A stretch of 64,000 bases of DNA from Glycomyces niveus (GCF_017592475.1 NZ_JAGFNP010000011.1:93455-157454); one strand, 5' to 3'. Positions 25,245 to 34,945 are shown, counted from the stretch's first letter. The notes: a model not told the origin generated them from the sequence alone. Numbers and translations: made by a program.

Positions 25245-25563
25245 CTCGGTACCTCGCATCGGACTGGGCTTCTGGAACGGCGCCGCTGTGGAACGTCGTG
25301 CTTGCATGCGCTGCCTCGTGAGCGCTGCGCGGCTTCGGGCGGCCGCACCGCCCCAGGGTAGCTTTCCCGCGCCCACCGCGCTGGCGACTCTGCGCACCGG
25401 GAGGGGGCGCAAGCGTGAAGACCGGTCGGAAATGAAGGAAGCCGTCGGGAATCTCGTCGCCCCCGGTCGCTATTTGTTCGGATAGTCGATAAACTAATGA
25501 ACGTCGTGCCGACCCACCCCGGCCCGAGCGCCGTACCCAACCCTCAACAGGCAGGAGCCTCGA
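25245..25563. other. Divergent regulatory region dps / GH31
   Basis: This 319-bp gap holds no gene. Its right third carries the ROK/XylR-type operator at 25473-25497, followed by an AGGAG ribosome binding site directly before the GH31 ATG. Confidence 0.5.
25473..25497 (+). promoter_or_regulatory. ROK/XylR-type operator, copy 1
   Basis: The 25-bp site has arms TTTGTT and AACTAA separated by 13 nt and lies 66 nt before the GH31 start. It equals the site at 40660-40684 in 22 of 25 positions. The layout TTAGTT...AACTAA resembles known ROK-family XylR operators. It may overlap the GH31 promoter (TTGTTC as -35). Confidence 0.7.
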
Positions 25564-27861
25564 ATGCCTTACCGCCCGCCGCTGGTCGCCCGCGAGTTCT
25601 TCGTCGCCGACCCCCCGGAGCTTCCCCAGCGCGCCAACGGTGAGCAGGGGCTGTCGGCCGTCACGAGCGCGGAGGTCGCCGAGACCGGCCCCGCCTCGGT
25701 GCTCCTGAAGGCCGTGACGAGCGCGGGGGAGGAGCTCTACGTGGAGCTCGCTGCCGTCGCCGAGGGCGTCGTGCGCGCCCGCCTCGCGGCCGACCCGGCC
25801 GCCCGCCCCGCCGTCGAGAAGATCATCGAACTGGTCCACGCCGGCGCCTATGCCGACGCGAAGGTCTCGGTCGAGGGCGACACGGTCGTCGTCGACGCCG
25901 GATCGGTCCGCGCCGTCGCCACCCTCGGCGCCTGGTCGCTCAAGTACACCGACGCGGCGGGCCGGACGCTCGTCGCCCAGAACCCGGGCGAGACCGACAT
26001 CTCGGGCCGCCTGCGCACCCTCCCCTTCGGCCGGTCCCTCGTCGACGGTGAGCCGGTCGCGTTCCACGAGTCCTTCACGGCCGCACCGGACGAGGCCTTC
26101 GCCGGCTTCGGCGAGCGCTTCGCGCCGCTGAACGCGCGCGGCCAGCGTCCGCTGATGTGGAACTTCGACGCGTTCGGCTCCGAGTCGATCCGCATGTACA
26201 AGAACGCCCCGATCTACGTCTCGGACCGCGGCTACGGCATCGTCGTCAACTCCGGCGCGCCCGTCGAGTTCGACGTGGCCCAGCAGACCCACGCGGCAGT
26301 CGAGATCCTCGTGCCCGACGACGCCCTCGAGTACTTCGTGCTCGGCGGCACCCCGGTCGAGGTCCTGGACCGGTTCGACGGCCTCACCTCCCGCCCCTCG
26401 CTGCCCCCGAAGTGGGCCTTCGGCACCTGGATCTCCTCGGGCTTCTTCGTCGACTCCGAGGAGCGGGTCATGGAGCGGGCCAAGAAGATCCGCGAGCGCG
26501 GCATCCCGTGCGACGTGCTGCACCTGGACACGTTCTGGCAGCACGAGCCGCACTGGTCGGACATGCAGTGGGACCGCGAGAACTTCCCCGAGCCCGAGCG
26601 GATGCTCGCCGACCTCGCCGAGCAGGGCTTCAAGGTCTGCCTCTGGATGAACTCGTACATCTCCGCGAAGTCCCCGGTCTTCGCCGAGGGCGACGAGCGC
26701 GGCTACTTCCTCAAGACCGCCGAGGGCGAGACCTACGTTGCGGACGTCTGGCACGGCTCGCACCAGGCCAGCGGCATCGTCGACTTCACCAACCCCGACG
26801 CCGTCGAGTGGTGGAAGGAGCTGCTGCGCGGCCCGCTGCAGGCCGGCGCGGCCCTGTACAAGACCGACTTCGCCGAGGGCGTTCCCGCGGACGCGGTGGC
26901 GCACAACGGCATGACGGGCACCGAGCTGCACAACGTGTACACCCTGCTCTACAACGACGCGGTGGTCGAGGTGACCCGCGAGGTCAACGGCCACGAGCTG
27001 GTGTGGGCCCGCTCGTCGTTCCTCGGCGGGCAGCGCCACTCGGCGCAGTGGTCGGGCGACGTGCAGACCACCTGGGCCGGCCTGGGGGGCACCATCCGCG
27101 GCGGCCTCTCGCACGGCCTGTCGGGCATCCCGTTCTGGTCGCACGACACCGGCGGCTTCAACGGCACGCCCACCGACGACCTGTACATCCGCTGGGCCCA
27201 GTTCGGCGCGCTCTCGCCGCTGCTGCGCTACCACGGCACCACCACCCGCGAGCTGTGGGAGTTCTCCGAGGAGGCCGAGCGCCTCGCGGTGGAGTCGCTC
27301 AAGCTGCGCTACTCGCTCATGCCGTACATCTACTCCGCGGCGGTGCACGCCTCGCGCACCGGCGAGCCGGTGCTGCGCGCGCTGAACGTGGACGACCCGG
27401 CCGACCCGGTGTCGTGGAACGCCGACCAGGAGTACCGCCTCGGCAAGGACCTCCTCGTCGCGCCGGTCAACGACCCGTCGGGCGAGCGCAAGGTCTATCT
27501 GCCCGAGGGCCGCTGGATCGACTTCTGGACCAAGGAGGTCCTCGAGGGCGGGCGCTACATCGACACCAAGCACGGCCTGGAGACCTTCCCGGTGTTCGTG
27601 CGCTACGGCGCGGTCCTGCCGCGCGTCGAGGCCGGCCTGCAGATCGGCGACGGCGCGTTCGAGGGCATCACGCTCGAGGTGTGGGGCGCGCCCGACCGCG
27701 GCATCGTGATCAGCGACGTCGACGGCGACACCGCGATCGAGATTGAAACAGTTTCAGAAACTGTTGTGACCCTGGTGTCGACAGGCCCGGCGGACATCGC
27801 TAATGTGAGCGTCGTAGACGTTGCGGGCAAGCCCGCGAAAGTGGAGCTGGAGCGTAAGTAG
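25564..27861 (+). CDS. GH31 alpha-xylosidase
   Basis: A 765-aa family 31 glycoside hydrolase, cytoplasmic (no signal peptide), most like YicI-type alpha-xylosidases that release xylose from xylo-oligosaccharide or xyloglucan fragments. The nucleophile Asp435 is in LYKTDFAEG and the acid/base Asp499 in AQWSGD. IPFWSHDTGGFNG and the N-terminal beta-sandwich (to about 255) are typical. The ATG has AGGAG 8 nt upstream. xylB starts directly after the stop, and xylA follows, which supports a xylose-releasing role. The last 45 codons hold a run of rare codons that encodes a palindrome (27747-27765). Confidence 0.93.
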   Translation: MPYRPPLVAREFFVADPPELPQRANGEQGLSAVTSAEVAETGPASVLLKAVTSAGEELYVELAAVAEGVVRARLAADPAARPAVEKIIELVHAGAYADAKVSVEGDTVVVDAGSVRAVATLGAWSLKYTDAAGRTLVAQNPGETDISGRLRTLPFGRSLVDGEPVAFHESFTAAPDEAFAGFGERFAPLNARGQRPLMWNFDAFGSESIRMYKNAPIYVSDRGYGIVVNSGAPVEFDVAQQTHAAVEILVPDDALEYFVLGGTPVEVLDRFDGLTSRPSLPPKWAFGTWISSGFFVDSEERVMERAKKIRERGIPCDVLHLDTFWQHEPHWSDMQWDRENFPEPERMLADLAEQGFKVCLWMNSYISAKSPVFAEGDERGYFLKTAEGETYVADVWHGSHQASGIVDFTNPDAVEWWKELLRGPLQAGAALYKTDFAEGVPADAVAHNGMTGTELHNVYTLLYNDAVVEVTREVNGHELVWARSSFLGGQRHSAQWSGDVQTTWAGLGGTIRGGLSHGLSGIPFWSHDTGGFNGTPTDDLYIRWAQFGALSPLLRYHGTTTRELWEFSEEAERLAVESLKLRYSLMPYIYSAAVHASRTGEPVLRALNVDDPADPVSWNADQEYRLGKDLLVAPVNDPSGERKVYLPEGRWIDFWTKEVLEGGRYIDTKHGLETFPVFVRYGAVLPRVEAGLQIGDGAFEGITLEVWGAPDRGIVISDVDGDTAIEIETVSETVVTLVSTGPADIANVSVVDVAGKPAKVELERK
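27747..27765 (+). promoter_or_regulatory. Intragenic palindrome at the GH31 3' end
   Basis: AACAGTTTC, one A, then GAAACTGTT form a perfect 9-1-9 inverted repeat. It is made of rare codons (GAA ACA GTT TCA GAA ACT GTT) in an otherwise G/C-ending gene and lies 97 nt upstream of xylB. Its core GTTTCAGAAAC recurs in the GH3 promoter at 42313-42323. Confidence 0.5.
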
Positions 27862-29256
27862 ATGACCCTGGTGGCCGGAGTCGACTCCTCGACGCAGTCG
27901 ACGAAAGTGTTGTTGGTCGAAGCCGAAACGGGCGAGATCGTCGACTCCGGTCGCGCCTCCCACCCGGACGGGACCGAGTGCCCGCCCGAAGCGTGGTGGG
28001 AGGCCCTCCAGGAGGCCGGCAAAGGCCTCCTGGACAGGGCCGAGGCCGTGGCCGTCGCCGGGCAGCAGCACGGCATGGTCGCGCTCGACGCGGACGACGA
28101 GGTCGTGCGCCCCGCCCTGCTGTGGAACGACACCCGCTCGGCCCCCCAGGCCGAGCGGCTGACCGCCGACCACGGCGGTCCCGAGGCCTGGGCCGCCGAC
28201 ACCGGCCTGGTCCTCGCCGCGTCCTTCACCGCCACGAAACTCGCCTGGCTCGCCGAGCACGAGCCCGAGAACGCGGCGAAAACTGTTTCAGTGATGCTCC
28301 CGCACGACTGGCTCACCATGAAGCTCCGCGGGGTCAGCGCCGCCGAGGCGACCACCGACCGCTCGGACGCCTCCGGCACCGGCTACTGGTCGCCGCGCAC
28401 CGGCAGCTACGTCGCCGAGCGCCTGCTCCAGGCCTTCGGCCGGGAACTGCGCCTGCCGCGCGTGGCCGCACCGAACGAGGTCGTCGGCCGCACCGCGACC
28501 GGCGCGGCCGTCGCGCCCGGCACCGGCGACAACGCCGGCGCCGCGCTCGGACTGGGCCTCGGCCCCGGCGACGTCGCCGTCTCGCTCGGCACCTCGGGCA
28601 CCGTCTTCGGCGTCTCCGACGTCCCCGCCGCCGACGCCTCCGGGCTCGTGGCCGGGTTCGCCGACGCCACCGGCCGGTTCCTGCCGCTCGTCTGCACCCT
28701 CAACGCCGCCCGCGTCCTCGACACGTTCCGGACCCTCCTCGGCGTGGACCACGCCGAGTTCGACCGGCTCGCGCTCGCGGCCGCCCCCGGCGCCGGAGGC
28801 CTCACCCTCCTGCCGTACCTCGACGGCGAGCGGACCCCCAAGCGTCCCGACGCGACCGGGGTCATCGCCGGGCTCACGACCGGCGCGACGCGCGAAGACC
28901 TCGCCCGCGCCGCCGTCGAAGGCATGCTCTCGGCCCAGGCCGACGGGCTCGCCGCCATGGCCGCCCAAGGGCTCGAAGCGAAGCGCGTGCTCCTCATCGG
29001 CGGCGCGTCCGCCTCCGAGGCCGTGCGCCAGATCGCCCCGAGCGTCTTCGGCGTCGACGTCGAAGTGCCCCCCTCGGCCGAATACGTGGCCCTCGGGGCG
29101 GCCAAACAAGCGGCTTGGGCCCTCACCGGCTCGCAAAACCCGCCACAGTGGAAGACCGGCGACACCGCCCGGATCACCGGCAGCGCCGCCGCGAAGGTGT
29201 CAGAGCAGTACGCGACCCTCCGGGACGAGACTTCGTCCTGGGCCGCACATCACTAA
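27862..29256 (+). CDS. xylB: Xylulokinase
   Basis: A 464-aa FGGY-family kinase that phosphorylates D-xylulose to xylulose 5-phosphate with ATP, feeding the pentose phosphate pathway. The N-terminal phosphate loop GVDSSTQSTK (6-15), AVAGQQHGMV, the catalytic Asp in GTGDNAGAALGLGLG and the ATP-site sequence LLIGGASASEAVRQ are all present. The ATG follows the GH31 stop without a gap, and the GH31 end serves as ribosome binding region (GGAGCG). xylA follows 14 nt later. A second rare-codon island lies at 28278-28290. Confidence 0.96.
   Translation: MTLVAGVDSSTQSTKVLLVEAETGEIVDSGRASHPDGTECPPEAWWEALQEAGKGLLDRAEAVAVAGQQHGMVALDADDEVVRPALLWNDTRSAPQAERLTADHGGPEAWAADTGLVLAASFTATKLAWLAEHEPENAAKTVSVMLPHDWLTMKLRGVSAAEATTDRSDASGTGYWSPRTGSYVAERLLQAFGRELRLPRVAAPNEVVGRTATGAAVAPGTGDNAGAALGLGLGPGDVAVSLGTSGTVFGVSDVPAADASGLVAGFADATGRFLPLVCTLNAARVLDTFRTLLGVDHAEFDRLALAAAPGAGGLTLLPYLDGERTPKRPDATGVIAGLTTGATREDLARAAVEGMLSAQADGLAAMAAQGLEAKRVLLIGGASASEAVRQIAPSVFGVDVEVPPSAEYVALGAAKQAAWALTGSQNPPQWKTGDTARITGSAAAKVSEQYATLRDETSSWAAHH
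28278..28290 (+). promoter_or_regulatory. Rare-codon GAAA-TTTC motif inside xylB
   Basis: GAAAACTGTTTCA is an imperfect palindrome written in rare codons (AAA ACT GTT TCA). It shares ACTGTTTCA with the neighbourhood of the GTTTCAGAAAC sites. The match may be chance, but the codon choice stands out from the flanks. Confidence 0.3.
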
Positions 29257-29270
29257 GAAAAGGACAGATC

Positions 29271-30443
29271 ATGACCGACAAGTACGCACCGGTGCCCGAG
29301 GACAAGTTCTCCTTCGGCATCTGGACGGTCGGCTGGGCGGCTCAGGACGTCTTCGGCTCGGCCACCCGCGCCCCGATGAGCGCCGACCGCGCCGTGCGCA
29401 AGCTCGCCGAGATCGGCGCCTACGGCGTCAACTTCCACGACAACGACGTGTTCGACTTCGACGCCTCCGAGGCCGAGCGCGACGCCAAGGTCGGCGCGTT
29501 CCGCAAGGCCCTCGACGAGACCGGCCTCAAGGTCACCACCGCCACCACCAACCTGTTCGGCCACCCGATCTTCAAAGACGGCGGCTTCACCCACAACGAC
29601 CGCGACGTGCGCCGCTTCGCCATCTCGAAGGTCATGCGCAACATCGACCTCGCCGCCGAGCTCGGCGCCGAGATCTACGTCGCCTGGGGCGGCCGCGAAG
29701 GCGCCGAGTCCGGCGGCGCCAAGGACATCCAGTCCGCGCTCGCCCGCATGAAGGAAGCCTTCGACACCCTCGGCGCGTACGTCACCGAGCAGGGCTACGC
29801 CATCCGCTTCGCCATCGAGCCCAAGCCGAACGAGCCCCGCGGCAACATCCTCCTGCCGACCATCGGCCACGCCCTCGCGTTCATCAACGAGCTCGAGCAG
29901 CCCGAACTCGTCGGCCTCAACCCCGAGATCGGGCACGAGGAGATGGCCGGCCTCGACTACGCCGCCGGCATCCGCCAGGCCCTGTGGCACGGCAAGCTCT
30001 ACCACATCGACCTCAACGGCCAGACCGGCCCGCGTTACGACCAGGACCTCCGCTTCGGCGCGGGCAACGTCGGCGGCGCCTTCTGGACCGTCGACGCCGT
30101 CGAAGAGGGCATCGCCAAGGGCCAGTACAACGGCCCGGTCCACTTCGACTTCAAGCCCCCGCGCACCGAGGACGACAACGGCGTGTGGGTCTCGGCCGCC
30201 GCCTGCATGCGCAACTACAAGATCCTGCAGGAGAAGGTCCGCGCCTTCCGCGCCGACCCCGAGGTCCAGCAGGCCCTCAAGGACGCCCGCGTCGACCAGC
30301 TCGCCGTCCCCACCCTCGGCGAGGGCGAGACCTGGGCCGACCTCAAGGACGTCAAGGTCGACGTCGACGGCCTCGCCGCCAAGGGCATGGCCTTCGAGCG
30401 CCTCGACCAGCTCGCCCTGGAGCACCTCTACGGCGTGCGCTAG
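29271..30443 (+). CDS. xylA: Xylose isomerase
   Basis: A 390-aa class I xylose isomerase of the actinobacterial type, which converts D-xylose to D-xylulose with two divalent metals. The catalytic His56 and Asp59 are in NFHDND. Metal and substrate ligands appear in AIEPKPNEPRGN, LNPEIGHE, HIDLNGQ and HFDFKPPR. AAAAGGAC lies before the ATG at 29271; the upstream open frame belongs to a shadow of xylB. It is the last gene of GH31-xylB-xylA and is followed by a long terminator. Confidence 0.97.
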   Translation: MTDKYAPVPEDKFSFGIWTVGWAAQDVFGSATRAPMSADRAVRKLAEIGAYGVNFHDNDVFDFDASEAERDAKVGAFRKALDETGLKVTTATTNLFGHPIFKDGGFTHNDRDVRRFAISKVMRNIDLAAELGAEIYVAWGGREGAESGGAKDIQSALARMKEAFDTLGAYVTEQGYAIRFAIEPKPNEPRGNILLPTIGHALAFINELEQPELVGLNPEIGHEEMAGLDYAAGIRQALWHGKLYHIDLNGQTGPRYDQDLRFGAGNVGGAFWTVDAVEEGIAKGQYNGPVHFDFKPPRTEDDNGVWVSAAACMRNYKILQEKVRAFRADPEVQQALKDARVDQLAVPTLGEGETWADLKDVKVDVDGLAAKGMAFERLDQLALEHLYGVR

Positions 30444-30455
30444 ACACACGGAAAT

Positions 30456-30493
30456 GCGATCGGGCCCGGAGCTTCCGCTCCGGGCCCGATCGC
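30456..30493 (+). terminator. Terminator of the xylose operon
   Basis: A perfect 17-bp stem (30456-30472 with 30477-30493) with a TTCC loop lies 12 nt after xylA. The following 143 nt to the next gene hold nothing recognisable. Confidence 0.9.
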
Positions 30494-30636
30494 TACCCCA
30501 CACCCATCAATTGGATTCGACTCGCCTTGCGGCTTGTCACCCCTCAGGAGGTTTCTTTCCCCTGCCCTGAAGATTAGGGACCACGGCTCTGCGTTCCACG
30601 CGAGAACCATTAGAGGTTCATTGGAACCTCAGCGGC

Positions 30637-31182
30637 TCACGCGACCGGGGCCGTCGGCGCGGGCGGGTCCGCGAGCGCCGCGAGCGTCTTCTGCCAGATC
30701 CCCACGCCGATCCACGCGCCGTGCTTGAACCCGGCGTCGCGGATGCTGCCCACCAGCTCGAAGCCGAAACGCTCGTGCAGCGCCTCGCTGCCCGGGTTCG
30801 GCTGCGAGACCTGCGCCATGACACTCCGGAACCCCTGCTGCTCCAAGCGCTTGAGCAGCTCGCCGTACAGCAGCGAGCCGATGCCCAGCCCCTGGTGGCC
30901 GGGGGAGACGTACACCGTCGACTCCGCGGTCCACGCGTACGCCTGCTTCGGCCGCCACGCGCTCGCGTACGCCAGCCCGGCCACGGCCCCGCCGACCTCC
31001 GCGACGAGATACGGGAAGCGGTCCGCGTTCGCCGCGAACTGCTCCGCCCACTCCTCGGGGCCGTACGGCTCCGTCCGGAAGTTGCTCACCGACTCGGCGA
31101 TGTAGTGGTTGAGGATCGCGCTCGCAGCGGGCGCGTCCCCGGCCTGCGCGAGGCGCACGGCCACGGCGTCACTGGTGCTCAT
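30637..31182 (-). CDS. GNAT acetyltransferase, phosphinothricin N-acetyltransferase-like
   Basis: A 181-aa single-domain GNAT enzyme of the PAT/MnaT group, which acetylates the amino group of phosphinothricin or methionine derivatives. Family features are AILNHYIAESVSNFRTEP near the N-terminus, EVGGAVAGLAYASAWRPKQAY, the acetyl-CoA loop HQGLGIGSLLYGELL and the C-terminal HERFGFELVGSIRDAGFKHGAW. The ATG at 31182 gives the usual family length; the frame stays open upstream only as a shadow of the neighbouring gene. Substrate not certain: many members act on methionine sulfoximine. Confidence 0.85.
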   Translation of the reverse strand: MSTSDAVAVRLAQAGDAPAASAILNHYIAESVSNFRTEPYGPEEWAEQFAANADRFPYLVAEVGGAVAGLAYASAWRPKQAYAWTAESTVYVSPGHQGLGIGSLLYGELLKRLEQQGFRSVMAQVSQPNPGSEALHERFGFELVGSIRDAGFKHGAWIGVGIWQKTLAALADPPAPTAPVA

Positions 31183-31259
31183 GATCGGCAAGGTTAACCG
31201 CCGACGGGAGCGGTGCCAGGCCACGTTCCCGCCAAGCGGTAGACCACCGCAGCGGACGT

Positions 31260-31748
31260 TCACCACACCGTGCTCGGCCGCCACATGCAGCCGGACGGGC
31301 GCAGACCGCCCGTCGCACGGAAGTCCTCCACCGCCCGCGCCAGCGTGCTCAACGCGATGTGCGCGTCCGGAGGGAACGTGCTCTCTGTGTCCATGTCCCG
31401 GTAGAGCCGCAAGTGGGGGGCCTGCGGCTCGTCCGAGTAGGTCACCCACGCGCCGGGACCGTAGTCCTCGCCGCCCGGGCCGTAATACGCCAGCGCCCCG
31501 ACCTCGGCCGCCTTGTCGGCGGTGATCTTCAGGCCGTGGTCGGGCCGGCCGCCCGGCTCGTACCCGGGCCGGTCGCGCACGAGCGCGGTGGCGGTCTGGA
31601 CCAGGTCGGCCGCGACGATCGTCGCGATCGCGGCGGCCACGCCGTCGGGGTCGTGGGCGAGGAGCACCCGGGTCCCGTTCTCGCGGGTCCGGAGGCGGAA
31701 CTCGACGCAGTAGCCGGCGATGTGCGCGCCCGCGGGGCCAGGACTCAT
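31260..31748 (-). CDS. Imm1-like immunity protein (orphan)
   Basis: A 162-aa acidic protein. The C-terminal third has the Imm1 pattern: a beta stretch WVTYSDEPQ, then a Phe-Pro-Pro-Asp segment preceding IALSTLARAVEDFRATGGLRPSGCMW, which matches the usual FPAD...V..A..EFL.TG.RP..V.W ending of Imm1 proteins. Imm1 members neutralise polymorphic or deaminase toxins. No toxin gene lies within several genes on either side, so it is an orphan. The ATG at 31748 has GGAGAA 6 nt upstream; an in-frame start at 31835 lacks one. The assignment rests on motif recognition only. Confidence 0.6.
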   Translation of the reverse strand: MSPGPAGAHIAGYCVEFRLRTRENGTRVLLAHDPDGVAAAIATIVAADLVQTATALVRDRPGYEPGGRPDHGLKITADKAAEVGALAYYGPGGEDYGPGAWVTYSDEPQAPHLRLYRDMDTESTFPPDAHIALSTLARAVEDFRATGGLRPSGCMWRPSTVW

Positions 31749-32059
31749 GGGGGGTTCTCCTTCCGGGTCGCGGGACTCGGCAATGCGGGACTGGGAATCG
31801 TGGTGGAAATCGAGACTGATCGCCATGGCGGACACCGCACCTCACATGGGGTCGTACTGTTCCGGGGTTTTGTGAACGACAGTACGGGCGTGATCGGCCC
31901 CTATGTTCGATTCAGTCGGGAACACGACAGAAATGCACGGATAGCGCCCTGATATGCCGTCACAACCTGTTCATGCAAGTAGCAGTTTCCAATGGGGAGC
32001 CCCGCCCGCCTCCCGGACCGGCTCCCCCCGCACCGCCCCCGCCCGGCAAGATAGACCGC
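31749..32059. other. Divergent region Imm1-like / AfsR-like
   Basis: This 311-bp gap is AT-richer than the genes around it and holds no recognisable gene. It includes the inverted repeat at 31853-31886. Confidence 0.4.
31853..31886. promoter_or_regulatory. Inverted repeat CGTACTGT / ACAGTACG
   Basis: Eight-bp perfect arms (31853-31860 and 31879-31886) are separated by 18 nt between two divergent genes. The layout suits a dimeric regulator or a weak hairpin. Confidence 0.35.
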
Positions 32060-34939
32060 ATGCGAGTGGAACTCCTGGGGCCGTTGCGACTCCTCGACGA
32101 GGACGGTACCGAGCTCACCGTCCCCGCCGGCCGCCAGCGCGCCCTCCTCGCCCGTCTCGCACTCGCGACCGGCCCCGTCCCCGCCGCCGCCCTCATCGAC
32201 GCCGCCTGGCCCGACCACCCGCCCGCCAACGCCAACGGCGCCCTCCACACCCAGCTCTCCCGACTTCGCGGACTCCTCGGCCCCCGCCTCGAGCACGGCC
32301 CCGGCGGCTACCGCCTCGACGCCGCCGAAACCGACGTCGACGCCTTCGAAACCCTTGCCGCGCGAACCGAAGCGGCCTCGAGAGAGGACGCGTCCGCCGC
32401 CGCCCGCGCCGCCGCCGAAGCCGCCCTCGCCCTCTGGCGCGGCCCCGCCCTCGCCGACCTCGACGGCCCCGCCTTCGCCGACGCCGCCCGCACCCGCCTC
32501 GCCATGCGCCGCGACGCCGTCGCCGCCCTCCACCTCGAGGCCCGCCTTCGCCTCGAAGGCGCCGACGCCGTCCTCGCCGACCTCGCCGCCCGCCACGGCG
32601 CCGACCCCCTCAACGAACCCGACGCCGCCCGCTACATGCTCGCGCTGGCAGCCGCCGGGCGCCGCGCCGAGGCCCTGGCCGTGTTCGAAGCCGTGCGCGG
32701 AAAGCTTGCCGATGAACTCGGCGTCGACCCGTCCCGGGTGCTGCGCGACGCTCACCTCGACGTGCTGCGCGGCACCGAACCGCAAGCGCCGCAACAGCGA
32801 GCGCATCGCCTGCCTGAACCGCTGACCGCGTGCATCGGCCGCGAGTCCGAGATCGCGGCCGTGACCGGGCTCCTCGGCGCGAACCGTCTCGTGACCCTCA
32901 CCGGCCCGGGTGGGACCGGGAAGACGCGGCTCGCGGTCGAGACCGCGCACCGGCTGGCCGCCGAGGGACGCGACGTGCGGCTCGTCGAGCTCGCGCCGGT
33001 CGTCGACCCGCAGCGGCTGCCCGAGGTCGTCGGCGACACGATCGGCCTGGGCGAGTCGATCCTCGCCCGCCGCAGCGAGGACCCGCGGACCCGCCTCACC
33101 GAAGCCCTGTGGGGCCGCGAACTGCTTCTCGCCGTCGACAACTGCGAGCACCTCATCGAGGACGCCGCGGATCTGCTGGCGCACCTGCTCGGCCGCGTGC
33201 CGGGCCTGCGGGTGCTCGCCACGAGCCGCGAAGCGCTCGGCATCACCGGCGAGGCCGTGCTCGGCGTCGGCCCGCTGCCGCTCCCCGCAGGTGTCGCGTC
33301 CGTGGCGGACCTGCGCGCGCACGCGGCCGTGGCGCTGTTCGAGGAGCGGGCGGGGCAGAGCGATCCCGCGTTCACCGTCGACGAGGCGAACGCGGACCTG
33401 GTGCTCCAGGTCTGCACTGCTCTGGACGGCCTGCCGCTCGCGATCGAGCTCGCGGCGGCCCGCCTCAAGTCCATGAGCCTGCAGGATCTCGCTGCGCGCC
33501 TTGACGACCGGTTCGGCCTGCTCGGGCGCGGCCCGCGCACGGCCGAGCCGCGCCAGCGGACGCTCCGCGCGGTCGTCGACTGGAGCTGGGACCTCCTCGA
33601 CCCGGCCGAGCGCCTGGTCCTGGCGCGCATGTCGGTGTTCAGCGGCAGCGCCGACCTCGCCGCCGCGTGCGAGGTCTGCTCGGCGACGGCCGACGAGATC
33701 ACCGGCCTGGTCGAGAAGTCGCTGGTGCAGCGCCTGCCCGGCGGCCGGTACCGGCTGCTGGAGACCGTGCGCGAGTACGCCGCCGCGCGGCTCGCCGAGG
33801 CCGGGGAGACCGCCGAGCGGTTCGAGCGGCACGCCGAGCACTACACGGCCCTCGCCGAGGAGGCCGAGCCGCATCTCATGCGCGCCGAGCAGGTCGAGTG
33901 GCTGGACCGGCTCGCCACCGACCACGCGAACCTCTTCGCCGCGATCCGCCGGATGGTCGCCGCCGGGAACGCCCGCGTCGCCTACCGCGCGATCGCGCCG
34001 CTCTCCTGGTACTGGTGGATGCGCGGCTACCGCGACGAGGGCATGGAACTGGCCCGGCAGGTGCGGGCGATGCCGCTCGGCGCCGATGACGACGTGGACC
34101 CGCTGCACCGCGCGAAGGTCGCGATGGCGGGCAGCTGGGGCCTGTGGTCGGGGCGGCTCGACCCGGCCGCGATCGACGCCGAGTTCGCTGCGGCGCAGCG
34201 CATCAGCGAGGAGCACGACCTGTACGAGGTCGAGCCGCTGCTGCAGATGATCCCGATGATCCGGGCGATGATCGCCGGGGACGCGGACCGCCTCGGCGAG
34301 ATCATCGAGCGGGCCGGCATCAGCGGCAGCTCCTGGGTGCGGGGGATCGGGCTGCTGTTCATCTCCGAGCTCTCGTACCAGGCGGGCCGTCCGGAGGACG
34401 CGGCAGCGGAGCTGGCCGAGTCGAACGCGATCTTCGCGGCGCTCGGCGAGCGCTTCGGGCTCATCCTCTCCTGGCAGGGCCTCGCGAACGACCTCATGGC
34501 CGCCGGGGACTACCAGGGCGCGAAGACCCTGCTGCTGCGGGCGATCGCGGCCGAAGCGGAGTTCGGCGCGGACCTCGCGGACTCGGTGATCGCCGAGCAC
34601 CTGTGGCGCATCGACGCCGAGCACGGCGACGACCCCGCCGCGATGCTGGAGCGGATGCGGGCCTACCGGGAGCGGGCCGAGCGGATCGGCAACCAGGAGA
34701 ACGCCCTCGCAGCCCGGAACGCGGCGGCGATCTGCCTGCGCCGCATGGGAAGGCTCGACGAGGCCCTGCGCGAGCTGCTGGACGCCGAGACCGACCTGCC
34801 GCAGTACCGCAGCTTCTCCGAGGTCACGATGCAGCTCTACCGCCAGCTCGCGGCCCTCGCACGCGAGAAGGGCGACCCGGACCTGGAGGCCCGGGCCGCC
34901 GCGATGCTCGAGCAGAGCACCTGGCCGTTCAGCTCCTAG
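32060..34939 (+). CDS. AfsR/SARP-like regulator with NB-ARC ATPase and TPR-like repeats
   Basis: A 959-aa regulator. Residues 1-90 form an OmpR-like winged helix (VELLGPLRLLDEDG...GPGGYRLDA), 95-240 the bacterial transcriptional activation domain (BTAD). An ATPase module follows with Walker A GPGGTGKTRLA (about 280), LLLAVDNCEHL as Walker B and GLPLAIELAAARL as the ARC signature. The last 350 residues are TPR-like helical repeats. Relatives are pathway or global activators such as AfsR. The ATG at 32060 follows CAAGAT by 7 nt and starts the conserved wing domain. It is convergent with the ABC pair (6-nt gap). Targets are unknown. Confidence 0.9.
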   Translation: MRVELLGPLRLLDEDGTELTVPAGRQRALLARLALATGPVPAAALIDAAWPDHPPANANGALHTQLSRLRGLLGPRLEHGPGGYRLDAAETDVDAFETLAARTEAASREDASAAARAAAEAALALWRGPALADLDGPAFADAARTRLAMRRDAVAALHLEARLRLEGADAVLADLAARHGADPLNEPDAARYMLALAAAGRRAEALAVFEAVRGKLADELGVDPSRVLRDAHLDVLRGTEPQAPQQRAHRLPEPLTACIGRESEIAAVTGLLGANRLVTLTGPGGTGKTRLAVETAHRLAAEGRDVRLVELAPVVDPQRLPEVVGDTIGLGESILARRSEDPRTRLTEALWGRELLLAVDNCEHLIEDAADLLAHLLGRVPGLRVLATSREALGITGEAVLGVGPLPLPAGVASVADLRAHAAVALFEERAGQSDPAFTVDEANADLVLQVCTALDGLPLAIELAAARLKSMSLQDLAARLDDRFGLLGRGPRTAEPRQRTLRAVVDWSWDLLDPAERLVLARMSVFSGSADLAAACEVCSATADEITGLVEKSLVQRLPGGRYRLLETVREYAAARLAEAGETAERFERHAEHYTALAEEAEPHLMRAEQVEWLDRLATDHANLFAAIRRMVAAGNARVAYRAIAPLSWYWWMRGYRDEGMELARQVRAMPLGADDDVDPLHRAKVAMAGSWGLWSGRLDPAAIDAEFAAAQRISEEHDLYEVEPLLQMIPMIRAMIAGDADRLGEIIERAGISGSSWVRGIGLLFISELSYQAGRPEDAAAELAESNAIFAALGERFGLILSWQGLANDLMAAGDYQGAKTLLLRAIAAEAEFGADLADSVIAEHLWRIDAEHGDDPAAMLERMRAYRERAERIGNQENALAARNAAAICLRRMGRLDEALRELLDAETDLPQYRSFSEVTMQLYRQLAALAREKGDPDLEARAAAMLEQSTWPFSS

Positions 34940-34945
34940 GGCGTC

